NCBI RefSeq assembly: GCF_030316855.1
Contig: NZ_JASZYR010000002.1
Location: 186,001 to 250,000, forward strand
Source of the DNA: Variovorax sp. J22P240
Lineage (GTDB): Bacteria > Pseudomonadota > Gammaproteobacteria > Burkholderiales > Burkholderiaceae_C
Direction: 5' to 3'
DNA: 64,000 bases
The position numbers and the translations under genes were made by a program. Shown piece after piece: positions 33,952 through 43,008 of the stretch (position 1 is its first letter; each line of letters opens with the position of its first letter). The notes below the pieces were generated by a model, which saw only the letters and a list, made by a program, of their open reading frames with translations, was not told the DNA's origin and ran no database searches.

Positions 33952-35109
33952 ATGAAAGTCCTGACCCGAATCTGTGCCCTGGCGGGCATTGCCGCTGGCC
34001 TCAGCGCCGTGACTGCCGCGAGTGCATGGGCGGCTGATCTCAAGGTGGGGTTCATCACCTCGCTGTCGGGCCCGGTGTCGTCGCTCGGCATTCCGTACGA
34101 GAAGGGCATCAAGGCCGCGGTGGCCTACAAGTCGGAGCTGAACGGCCGCAAGATCCAGATGGTGCAGCTCGACGATGCGTCGGACCCATCCACGGCCGCA
34201 CGCAACGCCCGCAAGCTGATCGACGAGGACAAGGTCGACGTCATCATCGGCACGGCCGGCTCGCCGGGCGCGCTGGCGATTGCCGCTGTCGCACGCGAAA
34301 CCAAGACGCCACTGATCTCCATCGCGAACGCCAACCTGCCGGGCGAAGAAGGCGCATGGATGGTCACGCTGCCGCAGCCCGCACCGTTGATGGTGAGCGC
34401 GGTGGTCGAACGCATGAAGCAGTCGGGCGTGAAGACGGTCGGCTACATCGGGTTCTCCGACGCTTGGGGTGATCTGGTCTACGACGCGCTGCAGAAGAGC
34501 GCCGAGCCGGCCGGCATCAAGATCGTCTCGAACGAACGCTATGCGCGCGGCGATTCGTCGGTCACGGGCCAGGTGCTGAAGATCGTTGCGCTGCGTCCCG
34601 ACGCGGTCATCACCGGCACCTCGGGCACGCCGGGGGCATTGCCTTACCTCGCATTGGCGGATCGTGGCTACAAGGGCCAGATCTACGGCATGCATGCGCT
34701 CATCAACCCGGACTTCGTGCGCGTCGGCGGCACGGCGGTCGAAGGACTGCTGGCACCCACCGGCCCGGTCATCGTCGCCGAACAGTTGCCCGACTCGAAT
34801 CCGATCCGCAAGGTGTCGATGGACTTCCGCACGGCCTATCAGAAGGCGAACGGTGCTCCGCCGACCGATGCGTTCTCTGCGTATTCCTTCGACGCATGGT
34901 TGCTGTTCCTCGACGCTGCGGCTCGTACCAAGGGTGAGCCCGGTACGCCCGCCTACCGCGTCGCACTGCGCGATTCGATCGTCTCCACCAAGGAGCTGGT
35001 CGGTACGCACAGCGTCTACAACTTCAAACCCGACAACCGCTACGGCTCGGACGAACGCTCCCGCGTCATCGTCAAGCTCGAAAAGGGTCAATGGAAGCTT
35101 GTTCCTTGA
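33952..35109 (+). CDS. ABC transporter substrate-binding protein 1 (Liv/aromatic-acid type)
   Basis: A 385-residue periplasmic protein of the branched-chain amino-acid/aromatic-compound binding family (type I periplasmic fold). The signal peptide covers about residues 1-27, cleaved after AWA. The mature protein starts ADLKVGFITSLSGPVSSLG and has SDPSTAARNARKLIDEDKV and the GTSGTPGALPYLAL segment. An ATG at 33952 with a TGGAGG ribosome site is preferred to one at 33925. It is a close paralogue of the proteins at 35225 and 38229. In this setting the ligand is probably an aromatic or indole acid rather than leucine. Confidence 0.88.
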   Translation: MKVLTRICALAGIAAGLSAVTAASAWAADLKVGFITSLSGPVSSLGIPYEKGIKAAVAYKSELNGRKIQMVQLDDASDPSTAARNARKLIDEDKVDVIIGTAGSPGALAIAAVARETKTPLISIANANLPGEEGAWMVTLPQPAPLMVSAVVERMKQSGVKTVGYIGFSDAWGDLVYDALQKSAEPAGIKIVSNERYARGDSSVTGQVLKIVALRPDAVITGTSGTPGALPYLALADRGYKGQIYGMHALINPDFVRVGGTAVEGLLAPTGPVIVAEQLPDSNPIRKVSMDFRTAYQKANGAPPTDAFSAYSFDAWLLFLDAAARTKGEPGTPAYRVALRDSIVSTKELVGTHSVYNFKPDNRYGSDERSRVIVKLEKGQWKLVP

Positions 35110-35194
35110 CCCCCAGGCTCGCGCACTTCGTGTCGCTCTCCACCCCCTTCCAGGGGGCGATACCAGCGGCCCGGCAAAGCCGGTTCCGCGGTAT
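35110..35194. repeat. Dispersed intergenic repeat of the Comamonadaceae type
   Basis: The start of the gap between two binding-protein genes carries a motif I recognise as repeated in intergenic regions of Variovorax-like genomes: CCCCCAGGCTCGCGCACTTC, a hairpin CCCCCTTCCAGGGGG, and CCGGCAAAGCCGG. No second full copy is in this window, but GCCCCCATGGGGGC at 45364-45377 is a related GC-rich palindrome. It may act in mRNA end formation. Family membership is by recognition, not by a search. Confidence 0.5.
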
Positions 35195-35224
35195 TCCTGA
35201 ATAACCCACGTACTGATCTGGATC

Positions 35225-36367
35225 ATGAAAAGACTCACCGCTTTCCTCGGCGTATCGGCCATTGCCCTCGCGGCTACACAGGCGCTTGCGGCGGACCTCA
35301 AGGTTGGCTTCATCAGCTCGCTTTCGGGCCCGGTCTCGGCGCTCGGCATTCCCTATGAGAAGGGCATCCGCGCGGCCATCGCCGAGCATCCGGCGCTCGC
35401 CGGCCACAAGGTCGAGCTGATCGTGCTCGACGATGCCTCCGACCCGACGACGGCCGGACGCAACGCACGCAAGCTCGTGGTCGAGGACAAGGTCGACGTG
35501 CTCATCGGCACCTCGGGCGTGCCCGGTGCGATGGCCATCGCCGCAGTGGCGCGCGAGCTCAACACGCCGTTGATCTCGCCCACGCCCGTCACCATCCCCG
35601 GCCCCGAGGGCGCATGGACCGTGACCGTGTCGCAACCCTTCCCGCTGATGGTCGCTGCCGTCGTCGAGCGCATGAAGAAGTCGAACGTCAAGACGGTCGC
35701 CTTCATCGGCTTCTCCGATGCGCTGGGCGATCTGGCGTACGACTCGCTCGTGAAGAGCGCCGAGGCCGCCGGCATCAAGGTGGTCGCGAACGAGCGCTAT
35801 GCGCGCAGCGACTCCTCCGTTGCCGGACAGGTGCTGAAGATCATCTCGGCCCGCCCCGATGCGGTGTTCGCCGGCAACTCCGGCACGCCAGGCGCGCTGC
35901 CTTATCTTGCGCTCGCCGAACGTGGCTACAAGGGTCAGATCTACGGCACGCACGGCCTCATCAACGCGGACTTCGTGCGTGTGGGTGGTGCCTCCATCGA
36001 AGGCCTGCAAGTGCCCAGCGGCCCCGTGCTGGTGGCCGACCAGTTGCCGGACAGCAACCCGATCAAGAAGGTGTCGATGGGGTTCCGCGATGCGTACAAG
36101 AAGGCCAACGGCTCGGTGCCGACGGATGCCTTCTCGTCCTACACCTACGACGCCTACCTGCTGCTCGCGGATGCGGTCTCGCGCACCAAGGGCGAGCCGG
36201 GCACGCCGCAGTACCGCGCGGCGCTGCGCGACGCGATCGTGAGCACGAAGGAGTTGACCGGCACTCACGGCATCTACAACTTCAAGCCCGACAACCGCTA
36301 CGGCTCCGATCAGCGCGCGGTTGTCATCGTGCGCAGCGAAAAGGGCCAGTGGAAGCTGGTGCCCTGA
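35225..36367 (+). CDS. ABC transporter substrate-binding protein 2
   Basis: A 380-residue paralogue of the preceding binding protein. The signal peptide ends after ALA at residue 22; the mature start is ADLKVGFISSLSGPVSALGI. It shares ASDPTTAGRNARKLVVEDKV and GNSGTPGALPYLAL with its neighbours. The two genes are 115 bp apart with a repeat between. No permease or ATPase gene accompanies this copy, so it would use the importer at 39444-43008. The Rieske alpha gene starts 28 nt downstream. Confidence 0.87.
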   Translation: MKRLTAFLGVSAIALAATQALAADLKVGFISSLSGPVSALGIPYEKGIRAAIAEHPALAGHKVELIVLDDASDPTTAGRNARKLVVEDKVDVLIGTSGVPGAMAIAAVARELNTPLISPTPVTIPGPEGAWTVTVSQPFPLMVAAVVERMKKSNVKTVAFIGFSDALGDLAYDSLVKSAEAAGIKVVANERYARSDSSVAGQVLKIISARPDAVFAGNSGTPGALPYLALAERGYKGQIYGTHGLINADFVRVGGASIEGLQVPSGPVLVADQLPDSNPIKKVSMGFRDAYKKANGSVPTDAFSSYTYDAYLLLADAVSRTKGEPGTPQYRAALRDAIVSTKELTGTHGIYNFKPDNRYGSDQRAVVIVRSEKGQWKLVP

Positions 36368-36395
36368 CGTCGACCTGGCAGCAAGCAGCGCCGCG

Positions 36396-37721
36396 ATGAA
36401 CACCTACCGCAACCGTCCCGACGCGATCCGAGCGCTGGTGCAGGACGACCGCGTGCATCGCGACGTCTACTTGAGCGACGAGCTCTTCGCGCTGGAGCAG
36501 GAGCAGTTCTTCGCCAACACGTGGCTCTACGTGGGCCACGCGAGCCAGGTGCCCAATGCCGGTGACTTCTGGTCGCTCGACCTCGCTGGGCGGCCGGTGA
36601 TGATGGTCCGCCAGCCCGATGGTGCGGTGCGCGTGTTCTACAACCGCTGCGCGCACAAGGGCAGCCGGCTCGTCACCGACGAGTGCGGCAACACCGGCAA
36701 GTTCTTTCGTTGCCCGTACCACGCCTGGACCTACAAGCTCGACGGTGCGCCGCTCGCCATCCCGCTCAAGAGCGGCTACGAGGGCACGCGGCTGAAGGAG
36801 TGCGAATCGGGGCAGGGGCTCACCGCGATCCGGAACGTCTACGTCTACCGCGACTTCGTCTTCGCGCGCCTCTCCAGCGAAGGCCCGGACTTCGCGAGCT
36901 ATTTCGGCGAAGTGCTGCATGCGATCGACAACATGGTCGGCCGCTCGCCAGAGGGCCGCCTGACGGTCGGCGGTGGCGTGATGCGCAACATCATCCACTG
37001 CAACTGGAAGATGTACCTCGAGAACATCAACGACACGGTCCATCCGATGTCGACGCACGAGTCCGCCACGCAGGCGGCCGATGCGCTGTGGGAGGGGCGG
37101 GCGCCCGACGCGCCCAAGCCGATGGCGATGGAACAGATCCTGCCCTTCGGTTCCGGCTACGAGTTCTTCGACAAGATGGGCGGCCGCGTCTTCGCCAACG
37201 GGCACAGTGTGCTCGGCGTGAACTTCAGCATCCATTCGAACTACGCGCAGTTGCCCGAGTACGAGGAAGCGATGCGCGCCGCGCATGGTGCCGAGCGCGC
37301 CGCGGAGATCCTGCAGCGCTCGCCGCAGAACTCTGTCTTCTTTCCCAGCCTGTCGGTGAAGGGCTCGCCGCAGGCGATCCGGGTGATCCGCCCGCTCGCC
37401 GCCAACCGCACGCTGATCGAGGCCTGGAGCTTCCGCGCGGCGGGTGCGCCGGATCTGCTCTTCGAGCGCGCGATGAACTACAACCGGCTCGTCTTCTCGC
37501 CGATGTCGGTGGTCGCCCATGACGACGTGCATCTCTTCGAGAGCATGCAGCAGGGCCTGCGCGGCGAAGGCAACGAATGGGTGAGCCTGCATCGCAACTT
37601 CGATCCGGCCGAACTCGAGCAGGCATCGATCACGACCAACGGCACCAATGAACTGCTGATGCGCAACCAGTTCCGCGCCTGGGCCCGCTACATGACGGCC
37701 GGCATGGAGACGGCAGCGTGA
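36396..37721 (+). CDS. Rieske ring-hydroxylating dioxygenase alpha subunit, copy 2
   Basis: A 441-residue paralogue of the alpha subunit at 26416, collinear throughout the first 225 residues. Rieske ligands are at the same positions (C85, H87, C106, H109) and the iron site is ENINDTVHPMSTHES. Differences are concentrated in the C-terminal half that lines the substrate pocket, for example FGSGYEFFDKMGGRVFANG. It starts at an ATG 28 nt after the binding-protein gene; a frame from 36321 was rejected. No separate reductase accompanies it. The substrate may be a different auxin or a later intermediate. Confidence 0.86.
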   Translation: MNTYRNRPDAIRALVQDDRVHRDVYLSDELFALEQEQFFANTWLYVGHASQVPNAGDFWSLDLAGRPVMMVRQPDGAVRVFYNRCAHKGSRLVTDECGNTGKFFRCPYHAWTYKLDGAPLAIPLKSGYEGTRLKECESGQGLTAIRNVYVYRDFVFARLSSEGPDFASYFGEVLHAIDNMVGRSPEGRLTVGGGVMRNIIHCNWKMYLENINDTVHPMSTHESATQAADALWEGRAPDAPKPMAMEQILPFGSGYEFFDKMGGRVFANGHSVLGVNFSIHSNYAQLPEYEEAMRAAHGAERAAEILQRSPQNSVFFPSLSVKGSPQAIRVIRPLAANRTLIEAWSFRAAGAPDLLFERAMNYNRLVFSPMSVVAHDDVHLFESMQQGLRGEGNEWVSLHRNFDPAELEQASITTNGTNELLMRNQFRAWARYMTAGMETAA

Positions 37722-38188
37722 TGCAGCCGGAAGACTTCATCGCCGCCGAGGCCGCGTTGCTCGACGCCGGCCGATTCGACGACTGGCTGGCGTTGTTCAC
37801 CGACGACGGCCACTACTGGGTGCCGCTGCTCGGCGCGGCACAAGTGGATCCGTACTCCCACAACTCGCTGGCCTACGAAGACCGGCTGCTGCTGCAGTTG
37901 CGCGTAGACCGGCTGAAGAACCCGCGCGCGCACTCGCAGCATCCCGCGAGCCATTGCCAGCACGTGCTCCAGCGCTCCGCCATCGAGCGCGAGGACGAAG
38001 CCTCCGGCGAGATCACGCTGCGCACGCCTTTCATCTACGTCGAGGCCCGCGGGGACGACCAAGTCCTGCTCGCCGGCACCTGCCGCCATCGGCTCGTGCG
38101 AACGCCTGACGGCTGGGCGATCCGCCAGAAACGCGTCGACCTCCTCAACGCCGGGCGCGCACTGCCGGCCATTCAGTTGTTCATCTGA
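37721..38188 (+). CDS. Ring-hydroxylating dioxygenase beta subunit, copy 2
   Basis: A 155-residue SnoaL-like beta subunit starting MQPEDFIAAEAALLDAGRF at an ATG that shares one base with the alpha stop; a GTG three bases earlier is also possible. LFTDDGHYWVPLLG, RLKNPRAHSQHPASHCQH and the end RVDLLNAGRALPAIQLFI align with the copy at 27729, so the whole alpha/beta pair is a duplication. It is probably co-transcribed with the next binding-protein gene 40 nt away. Confidence 0.86.
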   Translation: MQPEDFIAAEAALLDAGRFDDWLALFTDDGHYWVPLLGAAQVDPYSHNSLAYEDRLLLQLRVDRLKNPRAHSQHPASHCQHVLQRSAIEREDEASGEITLRTPFIYVEARGDDQVLLAGTCRHRLVRTPDGWAIRQKRVDLLNAGRALPAIQLFI

Positions 38189-38228
38189 GCGAACGCTCAA
38201 CCATTCCACCCCCACCAGGAGTCACGAC

Positions 38229-39386
38229 ATGAAGAGCTTGATGCAGACCTTGACGCGCACCGCGTTGGCCGCCGCACTGGGTGCCGGCTTCGCCATGAGC
38301 GCGTTCGCGGCCGATCTCAAAGTCGGCCTGAGCGTTTCGCTCTCCGGCCCCAACTCCTCGCTCGGCGTGCCGTACGCCAAGGGCATGCAGGCGGCACTCG
38401 CGTACAAGCCCGAGGTCAACGGCCGCAAGATCCAGCTGATCGTGCTGGACGATGGCTCCGACCCGACCACGGCCGGCCGCAATGCGCGCAAGCTGGTCGA
38501 AGAGGACAAGGTCGACATCTTGATGGGCACCTCCGGCGTGCCCGCCGCGATCGCGATGGCGCAAGTCGGCCGCGATGCCAAGGTGCCGATGATCGGCCTC
38601 ACACCGATTCAGCTCGACCCGGCCGAGAACGCGTGGGTGTTCACCGTCGCGCAGCCGACCCAGCTCATGATCGACGCGGTGGTCCAGCGCATGAAGAAGG
38701 ACGGCATCAAGACCGTCGGCTACATCGGCTTTTCCGACGCCTGGGGCGACCTGGTCTACAACGCGCTGATGAAGTCCGCGCCCGAGGCTGGCATCAAGGT
38801 GCTGGGCAACGAGCGCTATGCACGCGCCGATGCCTCCGTCACCGGCCAGGTGCTGAAGCTGGTCGCGATGAAGCCCGACGCGGTGATGACTGGCGGCGCC
38901 GGCACGCCGGGCGCGCTTCCCTTTCTCGCGCTGACCGAGCGCGGCTTCAAGGGCCCCGTGTACGGACAGCACGGCCTCATCAACCCCGATTTCGTGCGCG
39001 TGGTCGGTGCTTCGGGCCAGGGCGCGCTGATGCCCACCGGCCCGGTGATCGTGGCCGAGCAACTGCCGGCCGAGTACCCCACCAAGAAGATCGCGATGGA
39101 CTTCCGCTCGGTGTTCCAGAAGGTCAACAATGCACCGACCAGCGATGCCTTCTCTGCCTATTCCTTCGACGGCTGGCTGGTGTTCACCGATGCCGCCGCG
39201 CGCGCCAAGGGCGAGCCCGGCACGCCCGAGTTCAGGCTCTCGCTGCGCGATGCCATCGCGAGCACCAAGGAAGTCGTCGGCACGCACGGCGTCTACAACT
39301 TCAAGCCGGGCAATCTCTACGGCGTGGATGAGCGCGCGCGCGTGATCGTCAAGCTCGAAAACGGCCAGTGGAAATTGGCGCCCTGA
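38229..39386 (+). CDS. ABC transporter substrate-binding protein 3
   Basis: Third member of the binding-protein family in this locus, 385 residues, with a signal peptide cleaved after AFA at residue 27 and a mature start ADLKVGLSVSLSGPNSSLGV. The ribosome site AGGAGT lies 9 nt before the ATG. It precedes the permease genes by 57 nt, so it is the cognate receptor by position. It diverges from copies 1 and 2 in the hinge region (LTPIQLDPAENAWVFTVAQP), which may alter ligand choice. Confidence 0.88.
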   Translation: MKSLMQTLTRTALAAALGAGFAMSAFAADLKVGLSVSLSGPNSSLGVPYAKGMQAALAYKPEVNGRKIQLIVLDDGSDPTTAGRNARKLVEEDKVDILMGTSGVPAAIAMAQVGRDAKVPMIGLTPIQLDPAENAWVFTVAQPTQLMIDAVVQRMKKDGIKTVGYIGFSDAWGDLVYNALMKSAPEAGIKVLGNERYARADASVTGQVLKLVAMKPDAVMTGGAGTPGALPFLALTERGFKGPVYGQHGLINPDFVRVVGASGQGALMPTGPVIVAEQLPAEYPTKKIAMDFRSVFQKVNNAPTSDAFSAYSFDGWLVFTDAAARAKGEPGTPEFRLSLRDAIASTKEVVGTHGVYNFKPGNLYGVDERARVIVKLENGQWKLAP

Positions 39387-39443
39387 CCTGAACGCTGAGC
39401 CTCCAGGCCTGACCGACCAGAAGATTACGCAAAGGACTTTTCA

Positions 39444-40499
39444 ATGACATGGGACGTGGCGCTCATCCTGGGCATCGACGGGCTCGCCAATGGCGCGGTC
39501 TATCTGCTCGCCGGGCTGGGACTGGTGCTGATTTTTTCCGTCACGCGGGTGGTGTTCGTGCCCTTCGGCGACATCGCGGCCTTTGCCGCGCTGACGCTGG
39601 CGGCCTTCGAGACCGGCCGCCTTCCTCCCACCATCGGGCTGGTCATGGTGCTGGCGGCGCTGGCGACGGCGACCGAGGTTGGCAGCCTGCTGCGGCGCGG
39701 CGAGGCGAAGAAGGTGCCCAAGGCCATCCTGGCCTGGGGCGTGCTGCCGCTGCTGCCGTGCTTGCTGGCCTGGGCAACCGCCCGGCCCGGCATTCCGGCC
39801 GCGGTGCAGATCGCGGTGACGGTGTTGCTGGTGGTGCCGATCGCGCCGCTGCTGGCACGCGTCGTGTTCCAGCCGATCGCGGATGCGTCGGTGCTGGTGC
39901 TGCTGATCGTGTCGCTGGCGCTGCACTTCCTGCTGTCGGGCCTGGGCCTGCTGTTCTTCGGGCCTGAAGGCTCGCGCACCGCGCCGCTCGCGAGCGGAAC
40001 CATTCCGCTGGGCGACGGCTTCTCGGTCAGCGGGCAGGTGGTGCTGATGGTCGGCTCGGCGATCGTGCTGAGCGGGCTCTTCTTCCTGGTGTTCGAACGC
40101 ACGGTGGCGGGCAAGGCGCTGCGTGCCACGGCCGTCAATCGCGTCGGTGCACGGCTGGTCGGCATCCGGCCTGCGCGCACCGCCTTGCTGGCGTACGGCA
40201 GCGCGTCCCTGCTGGCCGGGCTGATCGGCGTGCTCATCGCGCCCGTGACCACCATGTACTACGACTCCGGCTTCATCATCGGGCTGAAGGCCTTCGTCGC
40301 CGCGATCATCGGCGGTCTCGTGAGCTACCCGATGACGGCCGTCGGGGCCCTCGCGGTGGGTGTGGTCGAAAGTTTCGCGTCGTTCTGGAGCGGCGCGCTG
40401 AAAGATGTGATCGTGTTCAGTCTGCTCATACCGGTGCTCATGCTGAGGTCCTTCCTCAGCGTGCACTCCGAAGAGGAAGAAGACGAGGTGGACCAATGA
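39444..40499 (+). CDS. Branched-chain-type ABC permease (LivH-like)
   Basis: A 351-residue inner-membrane permease of the LivH type with about eight hydrophobic segments. It starts MTWDVALILGIDGLANGAVY. The family signatures GLGLVLIFSVTRVVFVPFGD near 28-47, KALRATAVNRVGARLVGI near 228 and LKAFVAAIIGGLVSYPM are present. The last residues are acidic ([10 protein letters not shown]), which is unusual. It overlaps the next gene by 4 nt. With the fused permease-ATPase and LivF it forms one importer. Confidence 0.9.
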   Translation: MTWDVALILGIDGLANGAVYLLAGLGLVLIFSVTRVVFVPFGDIAAFAALTLAAFETGRLPPTIGLVMVLAALATATEVGSLLRRGEAKKVPKAILAWGVLPLLPCLLAWATARPGIPAAVQIAVTVLLVVPIAPLLARVVFQPIADASVLVLLIVSLALHFLLSGLGLLFFGPEGSRTAPLASGTIPLGDGFSVSGQVVLMVGSAIVLSGLFFLVFERTVAGKALRATAVNRVGARLVGIRPARTALLAYGSASLLAGLIGVLIAPVTTMYYDSGFIIGLKAFVAAIIGGLVSYPMTAVGALAVGVVESFASFWSGALKDVIVFSLLIPVLMLRSFLSVHSEEEEDEVDQ

Positions 40500-42280
40500 G
40501 CCCGCTCGTCCAACGCAAGCTCTGGATCGGCCTCGTCGTTGCCGCGATCGCGATTGCGCCCGCAGTGGCCGGCAACTTCACGGTCTCGCTCCTGAATGAC
40601 ATCGGCATCGGCGCATTGGTCGCGCTCGGGCTGGTGATGCTGACCGGTATCGGCGGCGCTACCTCCTTCGGGCAGGCGGCCTTCGTCGGCATCGCGGCCT
40701 ATGCGACGGCCTGGCTCACTACTGCGCAAGGATTGTCGCCGTGGCTCGGGCTGCTGTTCGCCTTGTTGCTGACCGGCCTGTCGGCCCTCGCCATCGGCAT
40801 GCTCACGCTGCGCCTGGGCGGGCACTTCCTGCCGCTCAGCACCATCGCATGGGGGCTGTCGATCGCGATGCTGTTCGGCAACGTCGATGCGCTCGGCCGG
40901 CACACGGGACTGTCGAACATTCCGGCGCTCAAGATCGGTGCCTGGTCGCTGGCCGATCCGCGAGCGATCTACTACCTGATCTGGGCGTTGGTCGGGCTGG
41001 CCTTCCTGTTCAGCCGCAACCTGCTCGAATCGCGGCCGGGCCGCGCCATCCGCAGCCTGCGGGGCGGCGCGACACTGCTCGCGAGCGTCGGCGAGGACGC
41101 GTACCGCGTGCGGCTGTCGCTCTTCGTCACCGCCGCGCTGTTCGCCGGTCTCGCGGGCTGGCTCTATGCGCACATGAACCGCTTCGTGAGCCCGTCGCCC
41201 TTCGACGTGCGGGCCAGCATCGAGTACCTGCTGATGGCCGTGGCCGGCGGGCTCGGGCAACTCGCAGGCGCCCTGGTCGGCTCTGCCCTGGTGCTCATCC
41301 TGAAGAACGGCTTGCAGGACGTGCTGCCGATGCTCACGCAGCGCGCCGGCCAGCTGGAGGCGGTGGCCTTCGCGACGCTCTTCATCCTGCTGCTGCACTT
41401 TGCACGCGGCGGCCTGATGGGCTTCGTGCGGCGCTGGACGCGCGGCCGTTTCGCCGCGCCGCCGTCGCGCGAGCCAACGACGCCGGTAGAACCGCTGCCC
41501 CACCGCACGCTGCCGGACCGCGGATCGCCGATCCTGTCGGTGACGGGCGCCGTCAAGCGCTTCGGTGGACTGGTGGCCGTCAACGACGTGAGCTTCGACG
41601 TGAAGGCGGGTGAGATCGTCGGGCTGATCGGGCCGAACGGCGCAGGCAAGTCGACCATGTTCAACCTGCTGACCTGCACGCTGCCGATGACGGCGGGGCA
41701 AGTGCGCTTCCTGGGCCAGGACATCGCAGGCCTGCCGCAGCGCAAGGTCGCGCGGCTCGGGCTGGCACGCACCTTCCAGCACGTGAAGCTGCGGCCGCAC
41801 ATGAGCCTGCTCGATAACGTTGCGCTCGGCGCGCATTCGCGGACGACGACCGGCGTGCTCAAGGCCGGCTTGCGGCTGGACCGTACCGAGGAGCGCCAGA
41901 TCCTGCAGGAGGCGCAACGCCAGCTGGACCGAATCGGCCTCGGCGACCGCGCCCACGAGCTGGCAGGCAGCCTGCCGCTCGGCACACAGCGCATCCTGGA
42001 AATCGCGCGCGCCCTGGCCGCCGACCCGGTGCTGCTGGTGCTGGACGAACCGGCCGCCGGGCTTCGTCGCAAGGAAAAGATGGCGCTGGGCGACCTGCTG
42101 CGCAAATTGCGGGAGGAGGGCGTGACCATCCTCATCGTCGAACATGACATGGACTTCGTGATGAAACTCGTGGACCGGTTGGTGGTGATGAACTTCGGCT
42201 CCAAGCTCGTCGAAGGCGCGCCCTCGGCCGTGCGTGCTGACGAACGCGTGCAGGCTGCGTACCTTGGGAGCGTGGTATGA
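40496..42280 (+). CDS. LivM-LivG fusion: ABC permease joined to ATPase
   Basis: A 594-residue fusion. Residues 1-310 are a LivM-type permease ([40 protein letters not shown]). A linker rich in Arg/Pro (about 315-340) leads into a LivG-type ATPase: Walker [10 protein letters not shown] near 378-386, Q-loop, signature [16 protein letters not shown] and Walker [12 protein letters not shown]. The weak LPLGTQ signature in place of LSGGQ is normal for LivG. Fusions of this kind are known in aromatic-acid importers of proteobacteria. 4-nt overlaps on both sides show a tight operon. Confidence 0.92.
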   Translation: MSPLVQRKLWIGLVVAAIAIAPAVAGNFTVSLLNDIGIGALVALGLVMLTGIGGATSFGQAAFVGIAAYATAWLTTAQGLSPWLGLLFALLLTGLSALAIGMLTLRLGGHFLPLSTIAWGLSIAMLFGNVDALGRHTGLSNIPALKIGAWSLADPRAIYYLIWALVGLAFLFSRNLLESRPGRAIRSLRGGATLLASVGEDAYRVRLSLFVTAALFAGLAGWLYAHMNRFVSPSPFDVRASIEYLLMAVAGGLGQLAGALVGSALVLILKNGLQDVLPMLTQRAGQLEAVAFATLFILLLHFARGGLMGFVRRWTRGRFAAPPSREPTTPVEPLPHRTLPDRGSPILSVTGAVKRFGGLVAVNDVSFDVKAGEIVGLIGPNGAGKSTMFNLLTCTLPMTAGQVRFLGQDIAGLPQRKVARLGLARTFQHVKLRPHMSLLDNVALGAHSRTTTGVLKAGLRLDRTEERQILQEAQRQLDRIGLGDRAHELAGSLPLGTQRILEIARALAADPVLLVLDEPAAGLRRKEKMALGDLLRKLREEGVTILIVEHDMDFVMKLVDRLVVMNFGSKLVEGAPSAVRADERVQAAYLGSVV

Positions 42281-43008
42281 CCGCGATGCTGGAGATTGGT
42301 GACCTGCACGTCTCGTATGGGCAGGTCGATGCGGTGCGCGGCGTCACGCTCAACCTGGAACATGGCCAGATCATCTCGGTGATCGGCCCCAACGGCGCGG
42401 GTAAGACCACGCTGCTGGCCGCGGCGATGGGGCTGCTGCCGTGCAAGGGCATCCTGCGCTTCGAGGGCGAGGATCTGCACGGCCTGGACGTGGAAGCGCG
42501 CGTCGAGCGTGGCCTGTGCCTCGTGCCGGAGAAGCGCGAGCTCTTCGGCGAACTGAGCGTGCTCGACAACCTCCAACTCGGCGCCTACTCCCGGCGCCTT
42601 CGCAGCGATGCATTGAAGAGCCGCCTGCAGTCCGTGTACGACCGCTTCCCGCGCCTGGCCGAACGCCGTGCGCAGCGTGCCGACACGCTCTCGGGTGGCG
42701 AGCGCCAGATGCTCGCCGTGGGCCGTGCGTTGATGTCCGCGCCCCGACTGCTGATGCTCGACGAGCCCAGCCTGGGCCTCGCCCCGCTGATCGTGCGCGA
42801 CATCCTCACCATCGTGCGCAAGCTGCGCGAGGACGGCGTGTCGATCCTGCTCGTCGAGCAGAACGCACGCGCCGCGCTCGAAACCTCGGATCACGGCTAC
42901 GTGCTGGAGACCGGCGAGATCGCGCTGTCGGGTGCCTCGCAGGACCTCGCCAGCGATCCTCGCGTGCAGGCCACTTATCTGGGCGGAGGCACCCACGATG
43001 ACGACTGA
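42277..43008 (+). CDS. ABC transporter ATPase (LivF-like)
   Basis: A 243-residue ATPase: Walker [10 protein letters not shown] near 33-41, canonical signature [16 protein letters not shown], Walker [14 protein letters not shown], and switch His replaced by the usual LivF form VEQNARAAL. It pairs with the LivG half of the preceding fusion. The next gene begins 11 nt before its stop, so import and CoA activation of the substrate are probably co-expressed. Confidence 0.92.
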   Translation: MTAMLEIGDLHVSYGQVDAVRGVTLNLEHGQIISVIGPNGAGKTTLLAAAMGLLPCKGILRFEGEDLHGLDVEARVERGLCLVPEKRELFGELSVLDNLQLGAYSRRLRSDALKSRLQSVYDRFPRLAERRAQRADTLSGGERQMLAVGRALMSAPRLLMLDEPSLGLAPLIVRDILTIVRKLREDGVSILLVEQNARAALETSDHGYVLETGEIALSGASQDLASDPRVQATYLGGGTHDDD

